A stretch of 40,148 bases of DNA from Clostridia bacterium (GTDB lineage: Bacteria > Bacillota > Clostridia > Christensenellales > Borkfalkiaceae): contig JAGAOR010000027.1 in assembly GCA_017623605.1 (NCBI GenBank), forward strand, positions 1-40,148, written 5' to 3'. A program made the position numbers and the translations under genes. The first letter of the stretch is position 1, and each line of letters begins with the position of its first letter. The notes below the pieces were generated by a model. The model made no database searches. It saw only the letters and a list, made by a program, of their open reading frames with translations, and was not told where the DNA came from. Of this stretch, positions 14,188 to 23,187 are shown one piece after another.

Positions 14188-15715
14188 CTCCGTTTTGCGT
14201 ATTTTTTTGCGTAGTCTCTTGCGTATTTTTTTGCGCGGTCGAAAGGCGCGTCTTATTTTTCGAACGCAAAATTACAGGGCGTTTGGATAAGCTTTCCATA
14301 CCGTATTTGGCGATCGTATCGCGAAGATCGCCACGGATCAAGGGTGAGAACGGGGCAAGGAGCGGCGTGCCGTAGCTATCACAGGAAACGAGATACACGA
14401 GCAGGAACGTTGATAACAAGACGATCCCGAATGGACCGAGCGAGCCTGCGACGATTAGATACACCCATCGTAAAATACTACCCGTTTCCACGAAATCGGG
14501 CACGGTGTAAAGACAAATCCCCGAAAGCGCGACGACGATGATCGCCGGCGTGGATAAAAACCCCGCCGATACCGCCGTTTCCCCTAAAACGAGCGCGCCG
14601 ACGACGGATAACGACATACCCACGTATTTCGGCATTCGTATACTCGCTTCCTTTAAAATTTCCAAAAGCAATAGTACCACGAACATTTCCATACTCGGTG
14701 AAAGGGGCAATTCCCGCACGCCGCTTGCGATTGTGAGCATTAAGCCAAGGGGCAAAAGCTGCATTTTGAAAAGCTGCGCGGAAACGTAGAACGCGGGCAA
14801 GAAAATGGACACGAAAAGAGCTATAAAGCGCATAGCGCGGAAGATCGTTGCCATAAAGGGAGAAATGAAATAATCCTCGCTACTTTGGAAATCTTCCGTC
14901 AATAAAAAAGGTACGGTGAGGGCGATCGGCGAGCCGTCTACGAGCACGCCCACTCTACCCTCGGAAATTTTTGCAGTGAAAATATCCGGTTTTTCCGTCG
15001 TGCCTACCGAGCGGAACACCGAATGGGTGCGCGGGGCTAAAAATGCGGCGATATACGAGGAATCGGGGATATTGTCAATATCAATCGCTTGAATTTTTTG
15101 CACGATTTCCTCTTTTACTTTATCGCTGGACGTGCCTTGAAGCCAACATATTGCCACAGCGGTGTCCGAGCGTCTGCCCACCTTGATCGTCTGAAAGCGA
15201 AGATCGGGCGTTTTTAAGCGTTTTCGAACGAGCGCCATATTCGTTTTCACGTCCTCGATAAACCCCTCGCGCGGACCTTTCACGGCAATATCCGTAGGCG
15301 GCTCGATTACGGCGCGAACGGGTAAAAGCTTCGCGCCTGCGATAAAGCCCGTGGCGATTTTATCGACGAGTAAAAGCGTGTTACCGTCTAAAATTTCAGG
15401 CAAAATATCTTCGAACGTTTCCGCAGTTTTCAGTTCGGGAAAGCGAGCGGTTGTTTGTATTTTTTGTTCGTTCGTTTTATCCCTGCCCCCCTCGTTTTTC
15501 AAAATAAGAGTGGATAAGGGCTTGGCGATAAGCTCGCCCAAAAGCTCTTTGTTTACCATACCGTCGGCGTAGACGAGGGCGCAAGAAACTTTGTCCTCCG
15601 TTTCAAATTCGTAAGTTAAAATATCCTCCGACGGAAGCAACTTTTTAAGAGTTTGTAGATTTTTTTGTAGGTTAAACGATAGCGTATTCACAATGCAAGT
15701 ATGTGTTTTTGCCAA
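14171..15715 (-). CDS. gerA: Spore germination protein GerA (GerAA family)
   Basis: The 514-aa product is the A subunit of a GerA-type germinant receptor. The soluble N-terminal part carries ADGMVNKELLGELIAKPL and AVIEPPTDIAVKGPREGF, both typical. VGRRSDTAVAICWL follows, and then a membrane domain starting at about residue 290 with LFVSIFLPAFYVSAQLF and PLSPSMEMFVVLLLLEILKE. The longest frame starts at a TTG (15715) without a clear ribosome binding site, so the start is uncertain. The C-terminus contains a short repeat, QKNTQETTQKNTQ, from a 24-bp DNA duplication (about 14194-14236). Confidence 0.94.
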   Translation of the reverse strand: MAKTHTCIVNTLSFNLQKNLQTLKKLLPSEDILTYEFETEDKVSCALVYADGMVNKELLGELIAKPLSTLILKNEGGRDKTNEQKIQTTARFPELKTAETFEDILPEILDGNTLLLVDKIATGFIAGAKLLPVRAVIEPPTDIAVKGPREGFIEDVKTNMALVRKRLKTPDLRFQTIKVGRRSDTAVAICWLQGTSSDKVKEEIVQKIQAIDIDNIPDSSYIAAFLAPRTHSVFRSVGTTEKPDIFTAKISEGRVGVLVDGSPIALTVPFLLTEDFQSSEDYFISPFMATIFRAMRFIALFVSIFLPAFYVSAQLFKMQLLPLGLMLTIASGVRELPLSPSMEMFVVLLLLEILKEASIRMPKYVGMSLSVVGALVLGETAVSAGFLSTPAIIVVALSGICLYTVPDFVETGSILRWVYLIVAGSLGPFGIVLLSTFLLVYLVSCDSYGTPLLAPFSPLIRGDLRDTIAKYGMESLSKRPVILRSKNKTRLSTAQKNTQETTQKNTQNGGETDA

Positions 15716-15733
15716 ATTTTTATCCCGTTTTTA

Positions 15734-15762
15734 TTGACTTTTTCCCGCATAGTTGCTATACT
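15734..15762 (+). promoter_or_regulatory. Promoter of the trmN6-like/rsmI operon
   Basis: TTGACT (15734-15739) and TATACT (15757-15762) with a 17-bp spacer. The predicted start (about 15769) lies inside the AAGGAGG ribosome binding site, so the leader is only about 11 nt. Confidence 0.82.
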
Positions 15763-15779
15763 TAAAAAGGAGGTGGATC

Positions 15780-16448
15780 GTGAGCGAAGTGATCGAGGAG
15801 ATGGGCATAGACGGATTAAAGATCGTGCAGGATACCGCACTGTATCGTTTCACGTCCGATTCCGTACTTTTATCCCGTTTCGCGCGGGCGAAAAACGGGG
15901 ATAAGATAGCGGATTTTTGCGCGGGGAGCGGGATCGTGGCGTTTCATTTCCACGCCTTGAACCGCCAGACGAAAAGAAATCTTTCCTACGTGCTTTTCGA
16001 ATTGCAAACGCCGCTTTTAGAGCTTTCGAAAAAGACGGCGAAGCTCAACGGCTTTACGGAATTTGATTTTTGCGGGGGCAGATTACAAGAAATACCCGAA
16101 AGCTATCGCGAAAGCTTTTCGCTCGTTTTATGCAACCCGCCCTACGAGCGCGGCGGCTTTGAAAACGAGTGCTACGAAAAGGCAATTTGTCGAAAGGAGC
16201 TGACGATTACGCTTGAAGAGATCGCAAAAGCGGCGGCGTTCGCCCTCAAATTCGGCGGCAGACTTGCCATTATAAACCGAGCCGATCGGCTTGCGGAAGC
16301 TTGCTACGTGCTTAAAAAGTATAATTTAGAAGTCAAGCGCGTGCAATTCGTAGCGGGAAAAGCGGGGGCAAAACCCTATCTTATGATGCTTGAAGCCGTA
16401 AAAGGCGGGAAGCCCGCCTCGGAAATTTTACCTACGCTTATCAATTAG
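15780..16448 (+). CDS. tRNA1(Val) (adenine-N6)-methyltransferase-like, TrmN6/YabB family
   Basis: The 222-aa protein is a SAM-dependent N6-adenine methyltransferase of the YabB/TrmN6 family, predicted to modify A37 of a tRNA. Visible motifs are the SAM-binding IADFCAGSGIVAFHF (about 43-57) and the catalytic NPPY (about 121-124, in VLCNPPYERGG). The start is the GTG at 15780, chosen because AAGGAGG lies 6-7 bp upstream; the longer frame to 15753 would begin inside the promoter. It is followed 10 bp later by rsmI, matching the B. subtilis yabB/rsmI neighbourhood. Confidence 0.88.
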   Translation: MSEVIEEMGIDGLKIVQDTALYRFTSDSVLLSRFARAKNGDKIADFCAGSGIVAFHFHALNRQTKRNLSYVLFELQTPLLELSKKTAKLNGFTEFDFCGGRLQEIPESYRESFSLVLCNPPYERGGFENECYEKAICRKELTITLEEIAKAAAFALKFGGRLAIINRADRLAEACYVLKKYNLEVKRVQFVAGKAGAKPYLMMLEAVKGGKPASEILPTLIN

Positions 16449-16458
16449 AGGACAAAAT

Positions 16459-17262
16459 ATGATTTATTTCGTTGCAACCCCGATTGGGAATTTGAAAGAT
16501 ATAACGCTGCGCGCCTTGGAAACGCTGAAAGAAGCGGACGTTATTTTTTGCGAGGATACTCGCCATACGATCAAACTTTTGAACGCGTACGAAATCAAAA
16601 AACCGCTGTTTGCGTGTCATAAATTTAACGAAGCGGAAGCGGCGGCAAAAATTTTAGAGCGCGCGAGGCGGGGAGAGAACGTGGCGATCGTGTCCGACGC
16701 AGGTACGCCCGTCGTGTCCGATCCCGGGAACACCGTTTGTAAAATTTTGCGGGAAGCCGGCGAGCCGTATACGCTTATCCCCGGGGCAAGCGCGTTCGTA
16801 GCCGCGCTCGTCTTATCCGCACTTCCAGCAGACAGGTTCGCGTTCATCGGGTTTTTACCCGACAAGGCGAGCGAGAAAAAAGCAGTGTTAGAGAAATATA
16901 AAGAGCTCGATTTAACGCTTGCGTTCCATAGTGCCCCGCAGGACGTCGATAAGGATATAAAGGCAATGTACGAGGTGTTTGGGGATCGCGAGGCGGCGGC
17001 GGTGCGCGAAATTACCAAATTGCACGAGGAAACCAAACGCTTTACGCTTGCCCAAGGCTTACAGGGCGAGAAGCGGGGGGAATACGTACTCGTCGTGGAG
17101 GGAGCGAAAGAAAGGCAGTCGCCCTTGAACGCGCTTTCGCCAAAGGAGCATATTCAGCATTATATGGCGGCAGGGTTGGAGAAAAAGGAAGCCTTGAAAA
17201 AAGCCGCAAAGGATCGCGGCGTGTCTAAATCCGAACTTTATCCGTTTGCGATTGATTTATAA
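16459..17262 (+). CDS. rsmI: 16S rRNA 2'-O-methyltransferase RsmI
   Basis: The 267-aa protein is RsmI, which methylates the ribose of C1402 in 16S rRNA using SAM. It is recognised by YFVATPIGNLKDITLRALE at the N-terminus, FCEDTRHT, VSDAGTPVVSDPG (about 80-92), IPGASAFVAALVLSALP, and FIGFLPDK. A C-terminal HTH-like segment (KEALKKAAKDRGVSKSELY) is also typical. It is the second gene of the operon. Confidence 0.97.
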   Translation: MIYFVATPIGNLKDITLRALETLKEADVIFCEDTRHTIKLLNAYEIKKPLFACHKFNEAEAAAKILERARRGENVAIVSDAGTPVVSDPGNTVCKILREAGEPYTLIPGASAFVAALVLSALPADRFAFIGFLPDKASEKKAVLEKYKELDLTLAFHSAPQDVDKDIKAMYEVFGDREAAAVREITKLHEETKRFTLAQGLQGEKRGEYVLVVEGAKERQSPLNALSPKEHIQHYMAAGLEKKEALKKAAKDRGVSKSELYPFAIDL

Positions 17263-17300
17263 TCGAAAAACGACGCATATTATAAGTTAAGGAGAAAAAG

Positions 17301-18038
17301 ATGTACGGTTATTATTGGATATTTTTAGGTTTAATTTTGCTTTGCACGATTTTTGCATTTCGGGCAAGCGCGAAAGTGCGTTCGACGTTTGCGGCGTTTC
17401 AGGACGTAGGCACGCGCTCGCGCACGACGGGCTACGATACGGCTGTGAAATTGCTTCGCGCAAACGGGATCAGGGATATTTCGATCGGGCGTGTACGCGG
17501 CGAGCTTTCCGATCATTACCACCCCACGAAAAAGATCGTCAATCTTTCCGAGAGCGTATATGGCAGCGATTCGGTGGCGGCGGTTGCGGTTGCGGCACAC
17601 GAAATCGGGCACGTAGTGCAGAAAAAGAAAGGGTTTTTGCCCTATAAGCTTCGTACGTGGCTTGTACCGATCACGAATATCGGGAGCAGACTTGCGCTTC
17701 CGCTCGTGCTTTTGGGTTTAATTTTGGATTTGTTCGTGGCGACCACGCAAAATTCGAATTTGGGCTTTTATCTTGCGATCGCAGGCGTTGCCTTATACGG
17801 ACTTGCCACGCTGTTTGCGCTCGTAACCTTGCCCGTGGAATTTGACGCGAGTAGACGAGCCAAGCGTATGTTGTTGGAGGAAGGGATTTTGACGGAAGAG
17901 GAATTGACGTATGCAAGCGAAATGCTTTCGGCGGCGGCGCAAACCTACGTTGCCTCGCTTTTAACCTCGCTCGTTTATTTCCTGCGCTTTGCCCTTTGGG
18001 TGTTCCTACTTTTTGGCGGAAGAAGCAGAAGAAGATAA
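17301..18038 (+). CDS. Zinc metallopeptidase, YugP family
   Basis: The 245-aa membrane protein belongs to the YugP-like neutral zinc metallopeptidase family (Zn_peptidase_2). It has an N-terminal membrane segment (about 5-20), the zinc-binding HEIGH motif at 100-104 within AVAAHEIGHVVQKK, further hydrophobic segments at about 120-175, LPVEFDASRRAK (typical of the family, with a likely third zinc ligand), and a C-terminal hydrophobic segment. The physiological substrate is unknown. It lies 38 bp after rsmI with a TAAGGAGAAA ribosome binding site and is followed by a terminator. Confidence 0.93.
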   Translation: MYGYYWIFLGLILLCTIFAFRASAKVRSTFAAFQDVGTRSRTTGYDTAVKLLRANGIRDISIGRVRGELSDHYHPTKKIVNLSESVYGSDSVAAVAVAAHEIGHVVQKKKGFLPYKLRTWLVPITNIGSRLALPLVLLGLILDLFVATTQNSNLGFYLAIAGVALYGLATLFALVTLPVEFDASRRAKRMLLEEGILTEEELTYASEMLSAAAQTYVASLLTSLVYFLRFALWVFLLFGGRSRRR

Positions 18039-18059
18039 ACGACAAGAAAGAATAAAGAA

Positions 18060-18094
18060 GCCCCCGAATTTTCCGAAACGGAAAATTCGGGGGC
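18060..18094. terminator. Bidirectional terminator between yugP-like gene and GH3 gene
   Basis: A perfect 16-bp stem (18060-18075 with 18079-18094, starting GCCCCCGAATTTTCCG) with a 3-nt loop lies between convergent genes. T-tracts on either side are modest. Confidence 0.88.
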
Positions 18095-18123
18095 AGTTTA
18101 TTTGCAATAAAAACGGGTAAGCG

Positions 18124-20112
18124 TTACAGCTCAAACGGGTGCGAATATTGCTCCTTTTGCGGCAGGGCGATTTCGATTTTCCCTGCAAGGCGAATATCTC
18201 GCGAGGACGCGCCCACGTAAATTTCAAACGCGCCGTTTTCCACGTACCATTTGTCTAAAACGGGGGAATAGAAGGCAAACGAGCGAGCGTTCAAGGAAAT
18301 GGACACGCGCTTGCTTTCTCCTGCTTTGAGCGCGGTTTTTGCAAAGCCTTTGAGTTCCTTTTGCGGACGCTCGACGGTGGAGAGTACGTCGCGCACGTAA
18401 AGCTGGGAAATTTCCTTGCCGTCTACGTTTGAAACGTTTTTCACGGTGAACGAAACTTCGTAATCCGTTTCGCTCTTTTTGTCGATCTGTAAATCAGAAT
18501 ATTCAAATTCCGAATAGGAAAGTCCGTGCCCGAACGGGAATAAAACTTCTTTTTCTTTCGTATCGTACCAACGGTAGCCTACGAGCACGCCCTCGGTGTA
18601 GAGTTCCACCGAGCCGTTACCTTGCGTATATCCCGTCGGCGTATCTTCGATACAAAGGGGGAACGTTTCGTTAAGTTTACCGCAAGGATTGGCTTTGCCT
18701 GATAAAATATCCGCCACCGCTTCTTGCGCGCCCTCGCCAAGAAAGCCTGCAAATACGACCGCTTTCACTTTATCAATCCACGCGCTCATATCGACCGCGC
18801 TCCCTGCATAGACTACCACGACGACGTTTTCGTTATATTTCGCGGTATTCAAAATTAATTCTTCCTGTTCGCGAGAGAGACGGATCGTATCAAGATCGTA
18901 GCCCTCCCTTTCGCTGAGCCCTACGCACAAAACGACGGTATCGGAAGCGTACGCTTCGCCAAACACGAAATAGGAGTGCTGGAAATTCGGAGCGTCGCTT
19001 ACGCCGATATAACGCTCGGCAAGCTCTTGGTGCAGGGGGCGAGGTTTATAATCCGTTCGAACGAGCGCCGAACCACCGCCGCCGATTGCAGGCACGATCG
19101 AGAAATCGCCGCGACCGGGCAGATCGGTAAGCGCGAAAATACTACCGACTGCTACGTTGCCTTTTCGAATGGGCAGAATGCCGTCTTCGTTTTTCAAAAG
19201 TACCACACACTCTCTTGCGAGCCGTACTGCCGTTTCGTGGTTTTGTTCTTTCGTATACACCGATTTTCTCTTTTTTTCGGCGTTTACTCTTTTTTCAACG
19301 AGTTCAAGAAGCTTTTCCACACGCGCGTCGATTTCCGCTTCCGTGATCCAACCCTCGTCGAGTCCTTGTTTGAGCTCGTTGTAAGCGTGGGCGTCAAAGG
19401 GCATACGCAGATCCAGCGAAGCTTTCACCGCACGCGCGCTATGATTTACCGCGCGCCAATCGGATACGATCAATCCGTTAAAGCCAAATTCATCACGAAG
19501 TACGCCGCGAAGCAATTTTTCGTTCTCGCTTGCCCATACGCCGTTGACGAGGTTATACGAGCACATCACCGTCCAAGGCTCTGCTTGCAGCGCGATCTCA
19601 AACGCAGGCGAATAAATTTCGCGGAACGTTCTCTCGTCCAATTCACTCGATTGAACGGTTCTGCGGGATTCGCGGTTATTCACCGCAAAGTGCTTCAAGC
19701 AAGCGCCGACACCCTTGCTTTGTACGCCCTCGATATACGCCTTTGCAAGCGTGCCCGCAAGGAGCGGATCTTCGGAAAAATATTCAAAATTCCGTCCGCA
19801 AAGAGGCGTTCGCTTGATGTTCACGCCAGGGGCGAGCAACACGTCCGCTTCCAAGGCGATACATTCGTCCGCAATCGTTTCACCGCTTGCATACGCAAGC
19901 TCGGGATCCCACGAATTTGCAAGCGCGGAAAGCGACGGCATTGCCGTTGCCGCGAGCGTTTCACCGTTTGCCCTTTTTCTCACACCGTGCGGTCCGTCGG
20001 AAAGAAAAAGCTCGGGCAGCTTGCCGTTTGCACTATCCGTCTGCCAGAAGTTTTTACCCGTTAAAAGGTTCAGCTTTTCTTCCAGCGTGAATTGCTTTAA
20101 ATCGTATTTCAT
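18124..20112 (-). CDS. Glycoside hydrolase family 3 beta-glucosidase-like enzyme
   Basis: The 662-aa protein is a family 3 glycoside hydrolase, most likely a beta-glucosidase or related exo-acting enzyme. The GH3 N-terminal domain (about 1-270) shows LFLSDGPHGVRK, KHFAVNNRES, and GLIVSDWRAVN, whose Asp is the expected nucleophile. The C-terminal domain (about 300-530) has VVLLKNEDGILPI and VVVYAGSAVDMS. A fibronectin-III-like domain ends the protein (about 560-655, with ERPQKELKGFAK). No signal peptide is seen, so it is probably cytoplasmic and acts on imported oligosaccharides. The start at 20112 has TAGGAGG upstream. A divergent AraC-type regulator next door probably controls it. Confidence 0.95.
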   Translation of the reverse strand: MKYDLKQFTLEEKLNLLTGKNFWQTDSANGKLPELFLSDGPHGVRKRANGETLAATAMPSLSALANSWDPELAYASGETIADECIALEADVLLAPGVNIKRTPLCGRNFEYFSEDPLLAGTLAKAYIEGVQSKGVGACLKHFAVNNRESRRTVQSSELDERTFREIYSPAFEIALQAEPWTVMCSYNLVNGVWASENEKLLRGVLRDEFGFNGLIVSDWRAVNHSARAVKASLDLRMPFDAHAYNELKQGLDEGWITEAEIDARVEKLLELVEKRVNAEKKRKSVYTKEQNHETAVRLARECVVLLKNEDGILPIRKGNVAVGSIFALTDLPGRGDFSIVPAIGGGGSALVRTDYKPRPLHQELAERYIGVSDAPNFQHSYFVFGEAYASDTVVLCVGLSEREGYDLDTIRLSREQEELILNTAKYNENVVVVVYAGSAVDMSAWIDKVKAVVFAGFLGEGAQEAVADILSGKANPCGKLNETFPLCIEDTPTGYTQGNGSVELYTEGVLVGYRWYDTKEKEVLFPFGHGLSYSEFEYSDLQIDKKSETDYEVSFTVKNVSNVDGKEISQLYVRDVLSTVERPQKELKGFAKTALKAGESKRVSISLNARSFAFYSPVLDKWYVENGAFEIYVGASSRDIRLAGKIEIALPQKEQYSHPFEL

Positions 20113-20189
20113 AAAAATTCCTCCTAATATACGATATGGATTTTCTTTATTATAACACAGAAAAGCTCTCAAAATATACACAAAAACAG

Positions 20190-20218
20190 TTGAAATCACT
20201 CTCATTTTGTGATATAAT
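20190..20218 (+). promoter_or_regulatory. Promoter of the AraC regulator gene, predicted leaderless
   Basis: TTGAAA (20190-20195) and TATAAT (20213-20218) with a 17-bp spacer. The expected transcription start coincides with the A of the ATG at 20225. A TATAAT on the minus strand (20149-20154) with upstream TGTG probably drives the GH3 gene. Confidence 0.86.
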
Positions 20219-20224
20219 ACGAAT

Positions 20225-20989
20225 ATGCGAAGTTATTATGAAAAACACAGGGACGACAAAGAACAGCTACTGTTTGCAAGAAGCAGTAACCATACTTTTC
20301 CACCGCACTTTCATTTGAATTTAGAGCTTTTCGCGCTCGCCCAAGGGGAATACGAGCTCCTGATCGGCGAGCGGCGACGTCGAGTAGTAGGCGGGGAGAT
20401 TGCCGTGATCGACAGCTACGAAGTGCACGCTTATGAGAAGATGGGAGGCGCGGAGCGGGCGGACGATTGCGTATTGCAGATTCCGTATCGGTATTTAAGG
20501 CGATTTAACGTAGCGCGGAGAAATCTTAAAATTGCCGAGCCCGTCGTTCGCGACGAAGCGCTTTGCGCGGAAATTTTATCCCTTGCCGATCAGTATTTAA
20601 AAAAGGACACGGACGAGCGGGTGAAAACGGCGGCGATCGAACTAATTTTAGCCCGACTTGTGGAGCGGTTACAGTTTGAAGAGGTCAAATCCAAAGACGA
20701 GGGCGCGCTTATTCGGCAAATTCTTACCTATATCGAAGAAAATTACCGTGGAGAAATTTCTCGGAAAACGATCGCTCGCACACTCGGCTATACGGAAGCA
20801 CACGTTTCGAGAGTATTTCACCGCTACTTGGGGGTGGGAATCGCCGAATATATCAACGGCTTACGCCTTGCTTACGTGGAGCGACTTCGCGCCGAGGGGG
20901 ACGAGCGCAAGACGATAGAACTTATTTACGAGGCGGGTTTTAATAGTCAGCAGACCTACTATCGTGTGAAACAGGCGCGTAGTGTGTAA
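20225..20989 (+). CDS. AraC-family transcriptional regulator
   Basis: The 254-aa protein is an AraC/XylS-type regulator. Residues 1-95 form a cupin-like sensor domain with SNHTFPPHFHLNLELFAL and GEIAVIDSYEVHAYE. Residues about 155-252 carry two helix-turn-helix motifs: ISRKTIARTLGYTEAHVSRV and YEAGFNSQQTYYRVKQ. It is transcribed divergently from the GH3 beta-glucosidase gene, sharing a 112-bp intergenic region, so it is likely the sugar-responsive regulator of that gene. No ribosome binding site precedes the ATG; the promoter position predicts a leaderless mRNA. Confidence 0.93.
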   Translation: MRSYYEKHRDDKEQLLFARSSNHTFPPHFHLNLELFALAQGEYELLIGERRRRVVGGEIAVIDSYEVHAYEKMGGAERADDCVLQIPYRYLRRFNVARRNLKIAEPVVRDEALCAEILSLADQYLKKDTDERVKTAAIELILARLVERLQFEEVKSKDEGALIRQILTYIEENYRGEISRKTIARTLGYTEAHVSRVFHRYLGVGIAEYINGLRLAYVERLRAEGDERKTIELIYEAGFNSQQTYYRVKQARSV

Positions 20990-21035
20990 AATGTGTGAAC
21001 GTTTGTTAAATATTTGAAATACCTTGCCGAAACGC

Positions 21036-21064
21036 TTGAAAAAGCCGTTACAATATGGTAAAAT
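21036..21064 (+). promoter_or_regulatory. Promoter of ftsH
   Basis: TTGAAA (21036-21041) and TAAAAT (21059-21064) with a 17-bp spacer. It produces a leader of about 100 nt with inverted repeats: CGACGA (21072-21077) with TCGTCG (21131-21136), and inside it ACGGAAA (21078-21084) with TTTCCGT (21094-21100). Confidence 0.8.
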
Positions 21065-21170
21065 AATATAGCGACGAACGGAAAAAGCAAAAATTTCCGT
21101 TTATTTACGGAGGCTTGCGGGTATAAATAATCGTCGTTAGCCGAAAAACTATCAATAAGGAGAACTCGTT

Positions 21171-23126
21171 TTGAATAAAAAGACAAAAACTATCATTTGG
21201 ATCGTCGTTGCCGTGCTTGCGGTGGGGCTCGTCGGCGTACTTTTATCCGATATTTTAGGTAGAGCGACGGAGCTTTCTTTCACCGATTTTATGACGAAGA
21301 TCGCCGAGGGGAAAATTAACGCCCTTTACGTGGACGGCTACGCTTGGCAGGGTATGTTCGTGGAGAACGGCAGAGTGATCGCGTCGTATACCACCGTCGC
21401 ACCCAGCATTTACGATTATGCTTCTTTGACGAAACTCCTCGAAGGCTTTATTTCCGCAGGAGTGAGCGTTAATATCGAATTCGTTGATCCCAACGCCGGT
21501 AGCGTTTGGTCGAGCCTGTTCCCGCTTTTGAGTATCGTGCTCGTTGCCGTGATGTTCTGGTTGATTATGCGTAGCGCGGCGGGTGCGGGTAGCGCGAATA
21601 TGAGTATTAACAAAACCAAAGCGCACGTGCAAAGTAATTTGAAAGTACGCTTCTCCGACGTCGCTGGCGCGGAGGAAGAAAAGGAAGAGCTTGCGGAAGT
21701 CGTCGAGTTTTTAAAATCACCCAAAAAATTTGCCGCGCTCGGCGCGCGGATTCCCTCGGGCGTACTTCTCGTTGGACCTCCGGGTACGGGTAAAACGTTG
21801 TTTGCCAAAGCCGTTGCAGGGGAGGCGGGCGTACCGTTCTTCTCCGTTTCCGGCTCGGACTTCGTAGAAATGTACGTGGGCGTGGGCGCAAAGCGCGTGC
21901 GCGACCTCTTTGATATGGCAAAGAAAAACCAACCCTGTATTATCTTTATCGACGAAATCGACGCAGTCGGGCGCAGACGTGGCGCAGGGCTTGGTGGCGG
22001 GCACGACGAAAGAGAGCAAACGCTCAATCAAATTCTCGTGCAAATGGACGGCTTTGAACCGAACGACGGTATTATCGTGATCGCGGCAACCAACCGTGAG
22101 GATATTCTCGATCCCGCGCTACTTCGTCCCGGTCGTTTTGACAGAAGAATTAACGTGAACTTGCCCGACGTGAAAGGGCGCGAACAGATCCTCAAAGTGC
22201 ACGCGAGAAATAAACCGATGTCCCCCGACGTCAATTTCAAAACGGTGGCGCGGATCACGGCGGGATTTTCGGGTGCGGAGCTTGCCAACCTTTTGAACGA
22301 AGCGGCAATCTTGGCGGCGCGCGCAGGCAAGAAAACGATCGGCAATTTAGAGCTTTACGACGGGATCAATAAGGTGCTTATGGGCCCGCAGAAAAAGAGT
22401 CGCGTCGTAACGGAATCGGATAAACGCTGTACGGCGTATCACGAGGCAGGACACGCGGTGCTCGCTTGTCTTTGCAAGTATTGCGATCCCGTACACGAGG
22501 TTTCGATTATTCCCCGCGGCAGGGCGGCGGGTTACACGATGACGCGTCCTGAAACGGACGATAACGACGTTTCGTATAATAAGCTGATTGATAATATCTG
22601 TATGTCGCTCGGCGGCAGAGTGGCGGAAGAGCTCGTCATTCAAGACGTTACGACGGGCGCGAGCGCAGACTTGCAACACGTTTCCGAACTTGCGCGCAGA
22701 ATGGTTACGCAATGGGGTATGAGCGATAAGCTCGGGCTCGTGGCGTACGACTCCGATCAGCCCGTGTTTATGGGTATGGAATACGGCAACCAAAGCCGCG
22801 GCGGCTATTCGCAGGAAACGGCGGCGACGATTGATTCGGAAATTCGTAGACTTATCACCGAAGCGCACGAGCGGGCTACCAAGCTTTTGAAAGAGAACCG
22901 CTCGATTATGGATAATATGTCGCGCGTGCTCGTGGAGAAAGAAACGATCTACACCGAAGAAGTGCAAATGCTTATGAAAGGCGCGGATTATAAAGAGGTG
23001 ATTGCGGCTATGGACGAAAAGGACGGCGTTCGCCGCGACAATCCTTTCTTGACGATGACCACGCCCTCCCCTGAACACTTGGTGAAAGAGGACACGGAAG
23101 ATCAAGAAACGGACGAGAAAGAATAA
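21171..23126 (+). CDS. ftsH: ATP-dependent zinc metalloprotease FtsH
   Basis: The 651-aa protein is the membrane-anchored AAA+ protease FtsH, which degrades misfolded membrane proteins and unstable regulators. It has two N-terminal membrane segments (about 8-26 and 112-133) flanking an extracytoplasmic domain, Walker A GPPGTGKT at 202-209, Walker B IIFIDE at 257-262, the second region of homology with RPGRFDRR at about 319-326, and the zinc site HEAGH at 424-428. The start is TTG at 21171, supported by TAAGGAGA 7-8 bp upstream. It is transcribed from its own promoter with a structured leader. Confidence 0.98.
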   Translation: MNKKTKTIIWIVVAVLAVGLVGVLLSDILGRATELSFTDFMTKIAEGKINALYVDGYAWQGMFVENGRVIASYTTVAPSIYDYASLTKLLEGFISAGVSVNIEFVDPNAGSVWSSLFPLLSIVLVAVMFWLIMRSAAGAGSANMSINKTKAHVQSNLKVRFSDVAGAEEEKEELAEVVEFLKSPKKFAALGARIPSGVLLVGPPGTGKTLFAKAVAGEAGVPFFSVSGSDFVEMYVGVGAKRVRDLFDMAKKNQPCIIFIDEIDAVGRRRGAGLGGGHDEREQTLNQILVQMDGFEPNDGIIVIAATNREDILDPALLRPGRFDRRINVNLPDVKGREQILKVHARNKPMSPDVNFKTVARITAGFSGAELANLLNEAAILAARAGKKTIGNLELYDGINKVLMGPQKKSRVVTESDKRCTAYHEAGHAVLACLCKYCDPVHEVSIIPRGRAAGYTMTRPETDDNDVSYNKLIDNICMSLGGRVAEELVIQDVTTGASADLQHVSELARRMVTQWGMSDKLGLVAYDSDQPVFMGMEYGNQSRGGYSQETAATIDSEIRRLITEAHERATKLLKENRSIMDNMSRVLVEKETIYTEEVQMLMKGADYKEVIAAMDEKDGVRRDNPFLTMTTPSPEHLVKEDTEDQETDEKE

Positions 23127-23134
23127 AACGAACA

Positions 23135-23156
23135 CGGGGCGCGATTTTGCGCCCCG
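23135..23156 (+). terminator. Hairpin after ftsH, weak terminator
   Basis: A perfect 8-bp stem CGGGGCGC/GCGCCCCG with a 6-nt loop is followed by only three Ts, so it may attenuate rather than stop transcription into the ParB-like gene. Confidence 0.6.
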
Positions 23157-23187
23157 AATTTGTATGGGTAAGATAAAAAGGTAGTAT

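Noticed and set aside
15660-15760. Forespore sigma-G or sigma-F promoter for gerA
   Set aside because: GTATA and AT-rich stretches exist on the minus strand, but spacing and -10 matches are poor, and the start codon itself is uncertain.
18976-20064. 362-aa open frame on the plus strand inside the GH3 gene
   Set aside because: It is antisense to conserved GH3 motifs and has no ribosome binding site or recognisable domain.
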